A DNA stretch of 64,000 bases from JASDSY01 sp041441465 (GCA_041441465.1 JASDSY010000031.1:62001-126000); one strand, 5' to 3'; positions 9,301 through 18,014 are shown, counted from the stretch's first letter. Notes: generated from the sequence alone by a model not told the origin. Numbers and translations are program-made.

Positions 9301-10764
9301 AAACTTATTATTTTTAAAAAGGCATTTTAAAATATAGTTTGAGTAATTATCAGCAAAAGACAATTCGCCTTCTCCATATCCTTCGAAACATATATCAAAT
9401 TTTTCAGGTGTTTTTAATAACACCTTTAAATTGCCAATTTTCGAGTTATTAACGCAAGCTTTTGAATCAAGCGAAAATGATAGTAATTTTATGTCAAATA
9501 AATTTTTAGCATCTAAACTGCACACGGCAGTACCGCCCATGAAATTAAAATCCAGGAGCTCGCGGCGCCAGGATGTTTTTTTACCGGCAATATCCATTTT
9601 AAGTTCTATTTTATTTCCGGAATAAACAGATGACAATGAAATATCAGGCATAATGGCGCAAACCGAATCAAATATTTTTTTATTACAAATAACAGAAATC
9701 ATTTCAGGTGTTATTTTTTGAAAATAAGCCGAAATTTTATCCTTGCCGCCAATCTCAAAATCAGCTTTTATATTGGCTTTTATACCATCAACCATAATTT
9801 CGCCGGTCGATGTTTCAATTTTATAATCCGCAACTCCCTTATTATTAAACGAAACAAAGCCTGACACAAACATCGGCGATACCTGTTTTACTTCAATAAC
9901 CTTTGATCTTACATTTAAATTATTTTTAAAGTTTTTAATCGAAGAATTGAACTTTAATTCACCTGATTCTTTAAATCTGGAATAACTGCCGCTTAATTTT
10001 AAGGATGTTTCAGCTGAAATAAAATTATTAACGCCGTATTTAGAAAGCAGCTTTATTATTTCAGGGCATTTTTCAATTAAAATTTTGTCCGCACTTATGA
10101 AATATTTGATATCGAATGTCCGCGTATTAATTTTAGCGAAAGCTTTCAAATATGAATTGCCGTTTTTCAAATAAGCGCTGGCATTAAAAAATAAAGAAGA
10201 ATCGCCGCCCGGGATAATATCGCATGAAATTTTATTAAATTCATACTTACCGGCAGATAATGTCCCATTTTTTATATTAATTTCAGGAATTTCGAAATTA
10301 GAAACAATATCTTTATTATAACTCGATGATATACCGGAAATTAAATTCAAGAATTCATTTAATTCGACAATATTTACCTGCGGTTCCTTGATGAGCAACG
10401 ATTTAAATTTCGCAGTACTTTTCAAGCTTTCGTAAAAGTCATAAAATACTTTAAACGACTTTGCCCTTAATATTACGGCGTTCGTATCAAAATTTGCGCC
10501 GGAACTTTTGAGTGAATAAGATATATCCATAAATTTTACAGAGTCGAACGAAAAATCAATTATACCTGCTCCGACGGCTCTAACGCTTAATGAAGGCCCG
10601 ACAGTTTTAATTATCTCAGAAGACATTATTTTTTGAAAAAGATATGACTGAGCGAATATAGAAACTAAAGAAAAAGCCAGAATGACGGCTAATATCTTAG
10701 CCGCCGCTCTGGCAAATCTTACAATTTTTATTCTAAACGCTAAACTTTTTATTAATCTTATCAT
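6352..10764 (-). CDS. tamB: TamB/AsmA-like translocation and assembly module protein
   Basis: This is a 1470-residue protein with one N-terminal membrane helix (about 18-45) and a very long periplasmic region of short beta-strands rich in Asn, Ser and Lys. The C-terminal TamB (DUF490) domain includes KLNLDEVRINSYVGSEKYY and the near-terminal IGKYVDPTLYLSYSKNL, ending in Phe. TamB-like proteins bridge inner and outer membranes and are implicated in phospholipid transport and barrel assembly. A Gly/Ser/Asn-rich linker (about 1375-1400) interrupts the domain. It lies between mlaD and bamA; an 81-nt gap with a hairpin separates it from mlaD, and only a weak AAAAAGA ribosome site is visible. No TamA is present nearby, so the single BamA may be its partner (inference). 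Confidence 0.88.
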   Translation of the reverse strand: MIRLIKSLAFRIKIVRFARAAAKILAVILAFSLVSIFAQSYLFQKIMSSEIIKTVGPSLSVRAVGAGIIDFSFDSVKFMDISYSLKSSGANFDTNAVILRAKSFKVFYDFYESLKSTAKFKSLLIKEPQVNIVELNEFLNLISGISSSYNKDIVSNFEIPEINIKNGTLSAGKYEFNKISCDIIPGGDSSLFFNASAYLKNGNSYLKAFAKINTRTFDIKYFISADKILIEKCPEIIKLLSKYGVNNFISAETSLKLSGSYSRFKESGELKFNSSIKNFKNNLNVRSKVIEVKQVSPMFVSGFVSFNNKGVADYKIETSTGEIMVDGIKANIKADFEIGGKDKISAYFQKITPEMISVICNKKIFDSVCAIMPDISLSSVYSGNKIELKMDIAGKKTSWRRELLDFNFMGGTAVCSLDAKNLFDIKLLSFSLDSKACVNNSKIGNLKVLLKTPEKFDICFEGYGEGELSFADNYSNYILKCLFKNNKFLKNSSCREVELSGSFFDNKFCFTANGFNPAEFLNYISSISNYQVNSLISNLKKSWFAPLLNKNLDLEISGSFLKNGISARFISLFNDRTAGRTRNFVEGELNAWLNKNDINYNLKLESTFQTLLNTLQSNGIVKNIKNINIFKFDNKTVEIEISNSRDIDMIVFHSDFGKVNIGLDKINFELSPLSFLNIKGLYELKNNEFIANINIIPQNADIISRHFISMLNFKSISIKTEENGKYLSFMTEHNQKNNHLSFKFEIPNFKNSLTELKFQNVIIKKDLFEFSGIINFNISKNIFGAAGLLSINPVLINNVKYQNILTRFCESSKVNISGSIFTFISGGNIDIKIEKPDFIAAGFNLLGDLSVVVKNMSVNSVNIRNIELKTPARASVYQVKSSTDSVDEIAGCIKAKSKYLKSNDKKNTKKDNENYNFLKIAGGIVFSKNGIIDSANINYSFKICEFFELMPFIGYFYHDVLTLDPKKISFISEISNLTVNGQLGCKNSDVVSNEFDISVKHKNNFDVSGIFAADAKNPLIYRSKLLNYSLNGRTYKASAYFDTEHSSGLLEFYNQNVLLGDLLEKIFGRKNSISGNLNIKSKLSFADGKIKISTNCLVSDARIDVDELKSIVKDNSKHSGLNALLDINVKFSGSNYIFNKDLQALVEGEIDINGDAKQPLISGKLEGNRGKINYFGKVFNITSSSFSLSTLQKVDNINQGLNNGSAFEKKLSGAKGQNKNNYSYKLMNNLTSADPYKALTQSSVKNASNRGEKTSIEVAMSISASYRIREFDIYLNINGSDNKMTSNLTSNPELSQDAIYMLMYGIKPTGLSAQAKDYNDEITSNKVIDAINTQFQDVIYQKIGTSLEKKLNLDEVRINSYVGSEKYYSSNKKSGTSLDGNSGIGGGLTGSESETNSKNGIMNFNSLADIQVKIGKYVDPTLYLSYSKNLNSSKDDSIGMEYKVKEQFYIDGKVNQSLEYNVGAKYGIPF

Positions 10765-10795
10765 TAATCTTTTTAACTTTTAACTTATTTATTTA

Positions 10796-10812
10796 TCCGG
10801 CTTTCGGCCGGA
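10796..10812 (-). promoter_or_regulatory. Intercistronic hairpin between mlaD and tamB-like gene
   Basis: TCCGGC / GCCGGA with a 5-nt loop makes a 6-bp GC-rich stem in the 81-nt gap. There is no T-run after it on the minus strand, so a terminator call is not justified. Confidence 0.35.
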
Positions 10813-10845
10813 ACTAATTTTATCTCACCATGTTTGCCTTAACTT

Positions 10846-12261
10846 TTAGAAATTATATTGAACACCTAAGTTATAATTTCTTTCTTTTTTCTTTAACGCA
10901 TTTTCAACTTTCGACTGAATTGAAATGTTATCTCTTAATTTATAAACCGAAGTAGTTTCTACCTGAGTATTTTGCGTATCAATAAAATCAACTGAATAAA
11001 GCATATTTGGTTTCCATTTATAATCCACGCCGAATCCGACTTTCGATTTTATCAAACCCATGCGTTTGGTAAGACGTTTATCGCTATCCTGGCAAAATTG
11101 CACGTCTGCATAATTTTTATTGCCTATATCGCGGGCGCCGACCAAGAATGAATTGTCGCCGCTTGTATTGATTTTAACCGCCATATCGTTATGGGTCTTT
11201 TTATCATTTTTGTCCATTCTGCATGTATAAACTAGTTTAAGCGCCGTATTTTTAAAGCTCGAAAGGAAAGAATCCGCTTTTTTGGCGACTTTTGATATTG
11301 ATTTTACAGAGCTTTTAAGCTCGGCTTCAACTGTGCCGTCTTTAAATATATTGTAAATAGATTCAGAAACTTTTTCAGCATTTTTCGAAGTATTCCTGAA
11401 ATTTTCAAGAATTTCTTTTATCTTTTCAGCGGTATTGCCGTTATCCTCGATATTAGTTAAAATTTTATTTAAACTTTCGCCGGTCTTTTTGAAACTTGAA
11501 ATCATGGCTGTGACGTTCTTCTTATTGTCATTTATAACTTCATAAATTTCGCCGCCTACATCTTTATAGTTTTGAATCAAATCATGAATATTAGCTTTAT
11601 TATCATCAATCAGCATTGAAAAGGCGCGGCCTACATCGCCGAAATTTTTGATAAGCTCTTCGATATTATCCTGAATCCCTTCGATACGATCCTCGAATGA
11701 TGCCATTACATTTTTAGCCGATAATGAAACTTCATAAGCGTTTATTACTACACCGCGGGCAGAATCTATAACTTTATCATCCGAAAGAATTTTATGTACA
11801 GAATCCATGCTGCCTTTTAGTTTAACCATTATCTGATCGCCTTCGCTCAGCAGTTTAGAAAGGCGCATAGGATCCGTACCTGTAACTTCCCTGCCGTCGG
11901 TTAAAATCACCGATTCTGTATCTTCAGGATCCACATCGATGCCAAGATATTTTTCGCCCATCAGGCCTGATGTGTCAATCGTAAAGTGCGCGCTGACCGG
12001 AACTTTTATTTTATCCGTTATCGAGGCCTGCACGAATACCTTGCCGCCCTTTATATTTATTGACTCGACTTTACCGACTTTAACGCCGGCATAAGTTACT
12101 TTGGCGCCTTCTAAGAGGCCGTCGACATGCGTAAATTTGACGGTTATATTATAGCGCTTGTTAAAAAATTGTATGTCGCCGATTATAAAAACCGTGGCGG
12201 CCATAAAAAACAAAGCTATAAAAACCATTATACCGACTTTCATCGAATTCGTAAAATTCAT
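10846..12261 (-). CDS. mlaD: MCE-domain lipid transport protein MlaD, long form with C-terminal beta-strand domain
   Basis: MlaD-type proteins form the hexameric lipid ring of the Mla ABC transporter. The 471-residue product has one membrane helix (about 8-29) and an MCE domain (about 38-115; GLLEGAKVTYAGVKVGKV, GLMGEKYLGID). A long helical stretch follows (about 130-325), then a beta-strand-rich C-terminal region (about 335-471) with alternating strands (VGFGVDYKWKPNMLYSVDF) that ends NLGVQYNF with a terminal Phe. E. coli MlaD has only about 183 residues. In Veillonella an elongated MlaD with a C-terminal barrel spans the envelope without MlaA/B/C, and the layout here fits that plan. AAGGGAGA precedes the ATG. 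It lies downstream of mlaF in the mlaEFD order. Confidence 0.9.
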   Translation of the reverse strand: MNFTNSMKVGIMVFIALFFMAATVFIIGDIQFFNKRYNITVKFTHVDGLLEGAKVTYAGVKVGKVESINIKGGKVFVQASITDKIKVPVSAHFTIDTSGLMGEKYLGIDVDPEDTESVILTDGREVTGTDPMRLSKLLSEGDQIMVKLKGSMDSVHKILSDDKVIDSARGVVINAYEVSLSAKNVMASFEDRIEGIQDNIEELIKNFGDVGRAFSMLIDDNKANIHDLIQNYKDVGGEIYEVINDNKKNVTAMISSFKKTGESLNKILTNIEDNGNTAEKIKEILENFRNTSKNAEKVSESIYNIFKDGTVEAELKSSVKSISKVAKKADSFLSSFKNTALKLVYTCRMDKNDKKTHNDMAVKINTSGDNSFLVGARDIGNKNYADVQFCQDSDKRLTKRMGLIKSKVGFGVDYKWKPNMLYSVDFIDTQNTQVETTSVYKLRDNISIQSKVENALKKKERNYNLGVQYNF

Positions 12262-12296
12262 TTTACAATTCTCCCTTGAAATTTATGTTAAAATTT

Positions 12297-13172
12297 TTAT
12301 TCGCCGTTACCATTATTTCCATTGCCATTGCCATTGCCATTGCCGTTACCGTTAAAATGGCCATTTACCTTAGTATGCGCAAGAGTAATCGGGCCTTCTT
12401 CCGTACCGTCAATAAATTGTCTTACTATCGGATCGCTGGAATTTTTTATTTCATCCTTGGTTCCTGAATATATTATCTGGCCGTTAAAATGCATTGCAAT
12501 TCTGTCAGCGATTCGAAATGCGGATTTCATGTCATGTGTAACCAGAATTGTAGTACAGCCAAGTTTTTTGTTCATATCAATCGTCAATTTATCGATTATA
12601 GTGGTCATAACCGGATCGAGGCCGGTAGTCGGCTCATCATATAAAAGCACTTCCGGGTTCATGGCAATAGCGCGAGCCAGGCCGACACGTTTTTTCATAC
12701 CGCCGGATAATTGGGCCGGCTTTAAATTGGCAATTCCGGGCATTCCGACTAATGTCAGCTTTTCTTCGACAATTTTATCTATTTCAGCTTTTGAAAGTTT
12801 TGTATGCTCGCGAAGTCCGAATGAAACATTCTCGCCTACCGTCAACGAATCAAAAAGCGCCGCCCCCTGAAACAGCATTCCGAATGTCATGCGCATACGG
12901 TTCAGCTCATATTCGCTGAATTTGGTAATATCATGGCTTCCGTAATAAATATTGCCGGAATCAGGATTTAAAAGCCCTATTATATGCTTGAGCAAAACTG
13001 ATTTGCCGCAGCCGGACGGGCCTATAATAACAAGAATTTCACCCTTTTTAACGTCTATCGAGAGGCCGTTCAAAACTTTTTTATCCTGAAAAGTTTTAAA
13101 CACATTCTTGACCGAAAGTATCGTCTCGCCTTTTTTTATAGAAGATATTCCCAATTCTTCCAATGGATTCAA
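12297..13172 (-). CDS. mlaF: Mla ABC transporter ATPase MlaF with (GN)n tail
   Basis: This ATPase powers lipid movement through MlaE/MlaD. The 291 residues show Walker A GPSGCGKS (51-58), Q-loop FQG (101-103), signature LSGGM (155-159), Walker B VLLYDEP (175-181) and switch H213 (VTHD). The start is TTG at 13172, with AAGGTG 6 nt upstream, and there is no competing ATG. The last 21 residues are an almost pure Gly-Asn repeat encoded by an imperfect hexanucleotide array. In E. coli the MlaF C-terminal extension contacts the neighbouring subunit, so the tail may be a non-standard version of that arm or simply dispensable. It sits between mlaE (13 nt) and mlaD (35 nt). Confidence 0.95.
   Translation of the reverse strand: MNPLEELGISSIKKGETILSVKNVFKTFQDKKVLNGLSIDVKKGEILVIIGPSGCGKSVLLKHIIGLLNPDSGNIYYGSHDITKFSEYELNRMRMTFGMLFQGAALFDSLTVGENVSFGLREHTKLSKAEIDKIVEEKLTLVGMPGIANLKPAQLSGGMKKRVGLARAIAMNPEVLLYDEPTTGLDPVMTTIIDKLTIDMNKKLGCTTILVTHDMKSAFRIADRIAMHFNGQIIYSGTKDEIKNSSDPIVRQFIDGTEEGPITLAHTKVNGHFNGNGNGNGNGNGNNGNGE
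12303..12353. repeat. Hexanucleotide microsatellite in the 3' end of mlaF
   Basis: Degenerate tandem units of GGCAAT (plus-strand ATTGCC; four exact copies at 12321-12344, flanked by ATTTCC and GTTACC variants) encode alternating Gly-Asn. Because the unit is 6 nt, copy-number change alters tail length without shifting frame. Confidence 0.85.
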
Positions 13173-13185
13173 TTAAATCACCTTT

Positions 13186-13974
13186 TTATTTCGCAAAAAA
13201 GTTATCATTAAAATTTACTATCAATACAGACAAAAAGTAGTTAGCCACAAGTATAAGCATAATAGCCAGAACGACGGAACTTGTGGTTGCCTTGCCGACG
13301 CCCTCGGCGCCGCCGTGGGTCTTAAATCCTTTGTAACATCCTACAACGCCTATTATGCCGCCGAATATAAAAGCTTTAACAAGCCCGCCGAAAACGTCAT
13401 AAAGCGCGAGGTTAGCGAGTATCGATTCGCGGAACGTCATCATTGATATATTAACCTGAGAAACGGCGACAAGCATACCGCCTGCCATGCCTATAACATT
13501 TGTGTACATCGTAAGAATCGGAAGCATTAACGCCACAGCGAGAACGCGCGGTACGAATAGGTATTTAATAGGACTTACAGCCAGAGTATGCAAAGCGTCT
13601 ATCTGTTCTGTTACTGTCATGGTGCCGAGTTCGGCCGCCATAGCTGAACCGATTCGGCCGGCAACCACAATCGATGTCAAAATCGGGGCAAGCTCACGAG
13701 CGAGCGACAGTGAAACTATGCCGCCGACGTAAGATTCGGCGCCCATTTTAACCATCTGATTTCCCATCTGCACGACAAGCACCATACCTGTCGAAAGGCC
13801 GGTAACCGAAACCATAAATAAAGAATCAACACCGATAACAGACATCTGGTTTATGAGATCGCTTATATTTACATTGCCTTTAAGTACAAAAAGCAACCCG
13901 CTTAAAGACATTAAAAACATCTCGCCGAGGCCTTTTATCATTCCTTTAATTTGTTTAATAAAAAAATTTATCAT
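13186..13974 (-). CDS. mlaE: Mla ABC transporter permease MlaE
   Basis: MlaE is the inner-membrane permease of the Mla phospholipid transporter. The 262-residue product carries the family block SLARELAPILTSIVVAGRIG followed by SAMAAELGTMTVTEQIDAL, and five to six hydrophobic segments. AGGATAG precedes the ATG. The gap to mlaF is 13 nt and to the upstream S55 protein 23 nt, so the four genes look like one transcription unit. No mlaA, mlaB or mlaC is present in the visible cluster. Confidence 0.95.
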   Translation of the reverse strand: MINFFIKQIKGMIKGLGEMFLMSLSGLLFVLKGNVNISDLINQMSVIGVDSLFMVSVTGLSTGMVLVVQMGNQMVKMGAESYVGGIVSLSLARELAPILTSIVVAGRIGSAMAAELGTMTVTEQIDALHTLAVSPIKYLFVPRVLAVALMLPILTMYTNVIGMAGGMLVAVSQVNISMMTFRESILANLALYDVFGGLVKAFIFGGIIGVVGCYKGFKTHGGAEGVGKATTSSVVLAIMLILVANYFLSVLIVNFNDNFFAK

Positions 13975-13997
13975 CTTCTATCCTGAAATGTAAAAAT

Positions 13998-16286
13998 TTA
14001 CTCTATTTTTTCAGCTTCTTCGCCTGTATTAACATTATTATCGAACAAATTTAAATTTTCATTAGTATTTCCTATATTTATAGAAAACTGCGCCTCAAAC
14101 GGCTCAATAATATACTCGAAACTCTTAAAAATCTTATAATTCTCAGCTTCAGCCGGCGGATTTTCCTCGCTCAGCCTGGCTTTCATCTCGGATATAATCT
14201 GACTTATATTGCCGGTTTTACACTGCGCATGCTTAGGTTTATAAATTATTTTTATATAGCGGCCGGTATTTTTCACGCCATCTTTCGTCACAACCGATGC
14301 TGAAAAATGTTCCCCGCGGTCGGGCATTATTTTCAGTCTGTTTTCTTTATCTTCTTTCCTTGTATTTTTCTCATTTTCCTTATTTTTAGAAATTTCCTTA
14401 TCTTTCTCGAATTTTTTTAACTGGCCGCCAATAATATTTTCAGGTGCCGTACCATTACAGGACTGGTCAATTCCAGGCTGAGCATTTTCGGAATTTGCCG
14501 GCTCAAACTCAAATACAACATAATTTGATTTTTCCTGAGAATTAAGCTTAGCCACATAATTTTTAAACGACGAAACATATTTTTTCAAATGCACTTCAAG
14601 CGAATTACCTTCTTTTTCGACAAAATCCGTAGAATCGAGCGTTACGTCAGAAGTATATGCTCCGTTTTTTATTTTTAAATTATAGCGGCCGTCTTTAAGG
14701 TTTACAGGTATCGGCAAGGTAAAGCTTTCGAAAAAATATTTTCCATAATAAGGCTCGACCTTTAGAGTGATTTCAAGGCTTGAACCTTTTTCATACGAAT
14801 CGGCGGTCGTCGAAATTTCGGTCACCTTGGCGACGGCATTTTGCTTGGCAATCTCAAATTCCGCAGTTACGTCATAAAACACGACTTTTTCAAACGGATT
14901 TAATGCTATAAAACTTATAACCGAAAGTATTTCTTCGATCGCAGTAACCGCTATATCGGTATCGTTATAAAAATAATTTTTACGCTCGATCTTAAATTCA
15001 CCGGATTTTTCGGACCGGCCGGTAATCGAATATTTAACTTTAGCAAATCCCTCGCCCTGACGGTTAATTCCTTCATCAACAGACTGCGTCAATATGGCCT
15101 GCAAAAGGTCGGCAAACATTTTGCTGTCATTAACAACCTGGCTTGAAAACGATTTTTTTATGTTATGGTCCAGGTCGTTGATTACGGTATTAACTGTCGT
15201 AACATGCGGCATCACACCTATTGTTCCAGCAATCCCTTCATTTCTGTCGACTTTAACGCTGCCGATCAATTTTCCGGGAGCGCCTATTTTAAAAGGCATT
15301 TCCTGCGATGAAAAACAATAGTAAATATTAGCCGGCGCAAAGAAAAAGTTAGAATCGCCGTTTTTCAAAAATGAATGACCAAAAGCCAGAAACATATTAT
15401 CTTTGATATATGTCAAAGTTCCAATCGCAGTTATGTTTATGTCGCCGCGCACAAGCTGTACCGCTACAGCGTGTCCAGGCATAAGCTTATCTATATTAAA
15501 ATCATCTGACATCGTCTGTGCCGAAGGCGATTCAAGGTTCATCATTCTGACTCCGCAGCCTGATTTTTTAGCCGCAGCCGATAACGAATCGAAATTACGG
15601 CCATTTAATCCGGTAACAATCAGAGGCGAAGCCGCCGGTGCAAATTTCATGAAGCCATTTTCTAAATTATTGAAAGTATCACCGCGTTTTTTTGCGGGAC
15701 AAGCAAATTCAGCACCATCTATAATTACGCCTTTCAATCCAAACGGCAATTTAGGACTTTTATCTATAAATAAATAAGCATCTCTTTCAATAAGCGAATT
15801 AACGTCAATTTTTTTAGAAGGCTGTTTCATATACTTAAAAAGCGACATCATTTCTTCTATCGGGGTCAGCAGGCCTATTGTATGATCGGTCATTACCCAT
15901 CCCGAAGAAACGGCGCCGACAAGCTTGCCGTCTATATAAACCGGAGAGCCGCTCATTCCGGCCGCTATACCGCCTGATTTTTTTATTACATCGCCAGAAA
16001 CTTGCACCAAAAACGATGAACCCGAAATCTGAAGAGTATCCTCGAGCTTGTTATTTTTTAGTACGCCTAAAATTTCAACTTCAAATTCTTCTATCTTAGA
16101 ACCGCTTACAACGGTACGGCCTATACCTTTCATGCCGACTTTTACATCGCTGACTTTCATTATCTTAACTTCACCGGTAGCTAAAGCCATATCTGCCGCG
16201 ATAAGCATATTAACTGTAACAGCAATCATAATAACTATTTTAGTAATTACTTTTAATAATTGTTTTTTTAAATTAACTCGGGGCAT
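13998..16286 (-). CDS. SpoIVB-like S55-family peptidase domain protein, exported
   Basis: This is a 762-residue protein with an N-terminal signal/anchor (about 8-36). It has the S55 block GMSGSPVYIDGKLVGAV (S112 the likely nucleophile, in a trypsin-like G-x-S-G-x-P) and, about 190 residues later, LAFGHSF with H304 as likely catalytic His. B. subtilis SpoIVB has the His before the Ser, so the order here is reversed, as in other long SpoIVB-like proteins outside sporulators. The C-terminal half is beta-rich with a Lys/Glu-rich linker (about 625-655). No sporulation genes are nearby; it leads the mlaEFD genes, so a periplasmic processing or envelope role is inference. GAGGTG lies upstream of the ATG. 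Confidence 0.75.
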   Translation of the reverse strand: MPRVNLKKQLLKVITKIVIMIAVTVNMLIAADMALATGEVKIMKVSDVKVGMKGIGRTVVSGSKIEEFEVEILGVLKNNKLEDTLQISGSSFLVQVSGDVIKKSGGIAAGMSGSPVYIDGKLVGAVSSGWVMTDHTIGLLTPIEEMMSLFKYMKQPSKKIDVNSLIERDAYLFIDKSPKLPFGLKGVIIDGAEFACPAKKRGDTFNNLENGFMKFAPAASPLIVTGLNGRNFDSLSAAAKKSGCGVRMMNLESPSAQTMSDDFNIDKLMPGHAVAVQLVRGDINITAIGTLTYIKDNMFLAFGHSFLKNGDSNFFFAPANIYYCFSSQEMPFKIGAPGKLIGSVKVDRNEGIAGTIGVMPHVTTVNTVINDLDHNIKKSFSSQVVNDSKMFADLLQAILTQSVDEGINRQGEGFAKVKYSITGRSEKSGEFKIERKNYFYNDTDIAVTAIEEILSVISFIALNPFEKVVFYDVTAEFEIAKQNAVAKVTEISTTADSYEKGSSLEITLKVEPYYGKYFFESFTLPIPVNLKDGRYNLKIKNGAYTSDVTLDSTDFVEKEGNSLEVHLKKYVSSFKNYVAKLNSQEKSNYVVFEFEPANSENAQPGIDQSCNGTAPENIIGGQLKKFEKDKEISKNKENEKNTRKEDKENRLKIMPDRGEHFSASVVTKDGVKNTGRYIKIIYKPKHAQCKTGNISQIISEMKARLSEENPPAEAENYKIFKSFEYIIEPFEAQFSINIGNTNENLNLFDNNVNTGEEAEKIE

Positions 16287-16610
16287 TTATAAACACCTCA
16301 TATATAAAAATAATAAACTTTATCACAATATAATCGGCTGTTTTTTGAAAAACCTTATTTTGGCTTTATACGATTTTAAAAGCAATACTAATATTTTTGA
16401 ATAATTAAAGCATAAAATGAAATTTTATTCATGAAAGAAAACTGCTAAATTTTAATAAAAGCAACCTAAAGCAACAATAAAATAAAAAGCATATATTATG
16501 AAAAATATTTCAAAAATGATATAAAACAAAAAGAAGAGGTAAAATTTATTTTTTAACCTCTTCTTTTTGTTTTATGCAATTATGTAATTATAATCTAAAT
16601 AAAGCTTATT
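16287..16610. other. Intergenic region with terminator and leader of the mla cluster
   Basis: These 324 nt between the glycosidase gene and the S55 gene hold the strong terminator at 16521-16575. The rest is AT-rich sequence with no confident promoter. A TATATT on the minus strand near 16340 could be a -10 but lacks a matching -35. Confidence 0.5.
16521..16575 (-). terminator. Perfect 20-bp stem intrinsic terminator
   Basis: The left arm 16521-16540 and right arm 16556-16575 are exact reverse complements (ATAAAACAAAAAGAAGAGGT). A/T runs on both sides make it usable in either direction. It ends the glycosidase transcript and insulates the outer-membrane cluster. Confidence 0.85.
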
Positions 16611-17972
16611 TTAGTGTTTATTTTCAATTTGAGGAGACATGCCGATTTTTTTTGCCAGCGATTCAGGCGCACTTCTCGGTTTGAGTATCAACGCCTGTGA
16701 TACCGGTCTTTCATGGCCGTCCGACGGCGAATTCATAACCTTGCCCATTAAATAAAAAGTTGTAGAACCGCCGCCGTCAAGGTTCATGGCATCAACGACA
16801 CCGCGGCTGAGCATAAATTTAGAAAGCTCGCGTAAAGTCATACCGGCCGCGTTTTTACGTCTGCCGTCGACACATACAAAAATCATTTTATTGTCTTTTG
16901 TAATACCGACAGCGGTACGCGGCGCCCTGCCGCGGGCAACATCCTCACGGAATTTTTCAGCCGAAGCCGCATTGACAATTTCGCTGTCTTTTATCAGGCG
17001 CGGACCGCCGCTAACGGCGAACTCAGCCTGCTCCCATATAGGATTGGCATATAATTCCATGTAAACTTCGTCATTTAAGGTAACTGCATGCAATTCGGAA
17101 CTCATAACGCCGCCGGCATATATAACATAGCCGTCAGGCGGTATTATTGAATTGCAGCGCGCAATCGACACGACTTTTTCACCGGCGACAACAATTTCAA
17201 CCGAGTTTTTATACTTTGTCATAGTTGAATTACCGTATTCAGGCGTATAAACTATGATTTCATCTTCGTCAGGCTTTCTGTTTATTCCGTCAAGTTCGAC
17301 AAAATGAGTTTCGTAAGCTTCATTAGTATCGCTCGAATTTGCCTGTTGTTTATTAGCGTTATCAGTACCATTTGAATTTAAAGCAACAGCTTTATTAGAC
17401 TTCAGTTTTTTATAAAAAAACCTGGCATCGAACTTCGGGTTATCAAAAAATACCTGGCCCTGTTTCGTAATTCCCATAACAGTACGGCCCAGAATAGGTT
17501 CTTTTATAATGCGTCCCTGATGGACAATCATTCCAAGCGGATTGCCGTTAGACGAAAAAAACGATCCGTTTATAGCTGCAAGCGCATTTTTGCGTTTGGC
17601 CATCGAGGAAACGGTTTCTTTGCCATAGAGACAATCTTTTCCGAAAACCGATTCAAGCTCGAACGAGTCAGCTTTAAAATCAATTTCAAGCAGATGCAAA
17701 GACTGCTTATAATCCTGCTTGGAAATTTTAATATTTGTATATTTTATTCCTTCTGTGACTTTAGAATCCTCAAAATAGTCTTTAGAATCTTTAGATGCAG
17801 AAGCGGCAGCCATCGCATCGTTGGTTACGCCTATTCTTTTTTCAGACTCAAATACAGGCGTCGAAGATGCAAATACCGACGGCAGGCCGGCTGTAATCGA
17901 TGTTATCAGTGCCATTAAATAAAGGCATAATAAGGCAATTTTTTTTCGTAAAATTCTATGATTTTTTATCAT
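16611..17972 (-). CDS. Exported phosphodiester glycosidase (NAGPA) family protein
   Basis: The 453-residue protein has a signal peptide (about 10-36). Its C-terminal half matches the phosphodiester glycosidase/NAGPA family: SGGPRLIKD, RAPRTAVGITKDNKMIFVCV, DGRRKNAAGMTL and the hallmark AMNLDGGGSTTFY. The family cleaves sugar phosphodiesters and is common in secreted proteins acting on exopolysaccharide or wall polymers; the substrate is unknown here. The N-terminal region (about 85-200) contains the usual MAKRKNALAAINGSFFSSNG start of the domain, with a low-complexity Asn/Ser insert (about 193-213). No good Shine-Dalgarno precedes the ATG, and it starts 42 nt after the kinase gene, so co-transcription is possible. 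Confidence 0.85.
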   Translation of the reverse strand: MIKNHRILRKKIALLCLYLMALITSITAGLPSVFASSTPVFESEKRIGVTNDAMAAASASKDSKDYFEDSKVTEGIKYTNIKISKQDYKQSLHLLEIDFKADSFELESVFGKDCLYGKETVSSMAKRKNALAAINGSFFSSNGNPLGMIVHQGRIIKEPILGRTVMGITKQGQVFFDNPKFDARFFYKKLKSNKAVALNSNGTDNANKQQANSSDTNEAYETHFVELDGINRKPDEDEIIVYTPEYGNSTMTKYKNSVEIVVAGEKVVSIARCNSIIPPDGYVIYAGGVMSSELHAVTLNDEVYMELYANPIWEQAEFAVSGGPRLIKDSEIVNAASAEKFREDVARGRAPRTAVGITKDNKMIFVCVDGRRKNAAGMTLRELSKFMLSRGVVDAMNLDGGGSTTFYLMGKVMNSPSDGHERPVSQALILKPRSAPESLAKKIGMSPQIENKH

Positions 17973-18014
17973 AGATATTTTATCGGAAGTTCGTCGAAAT
18001 AATTAATATGGTTT

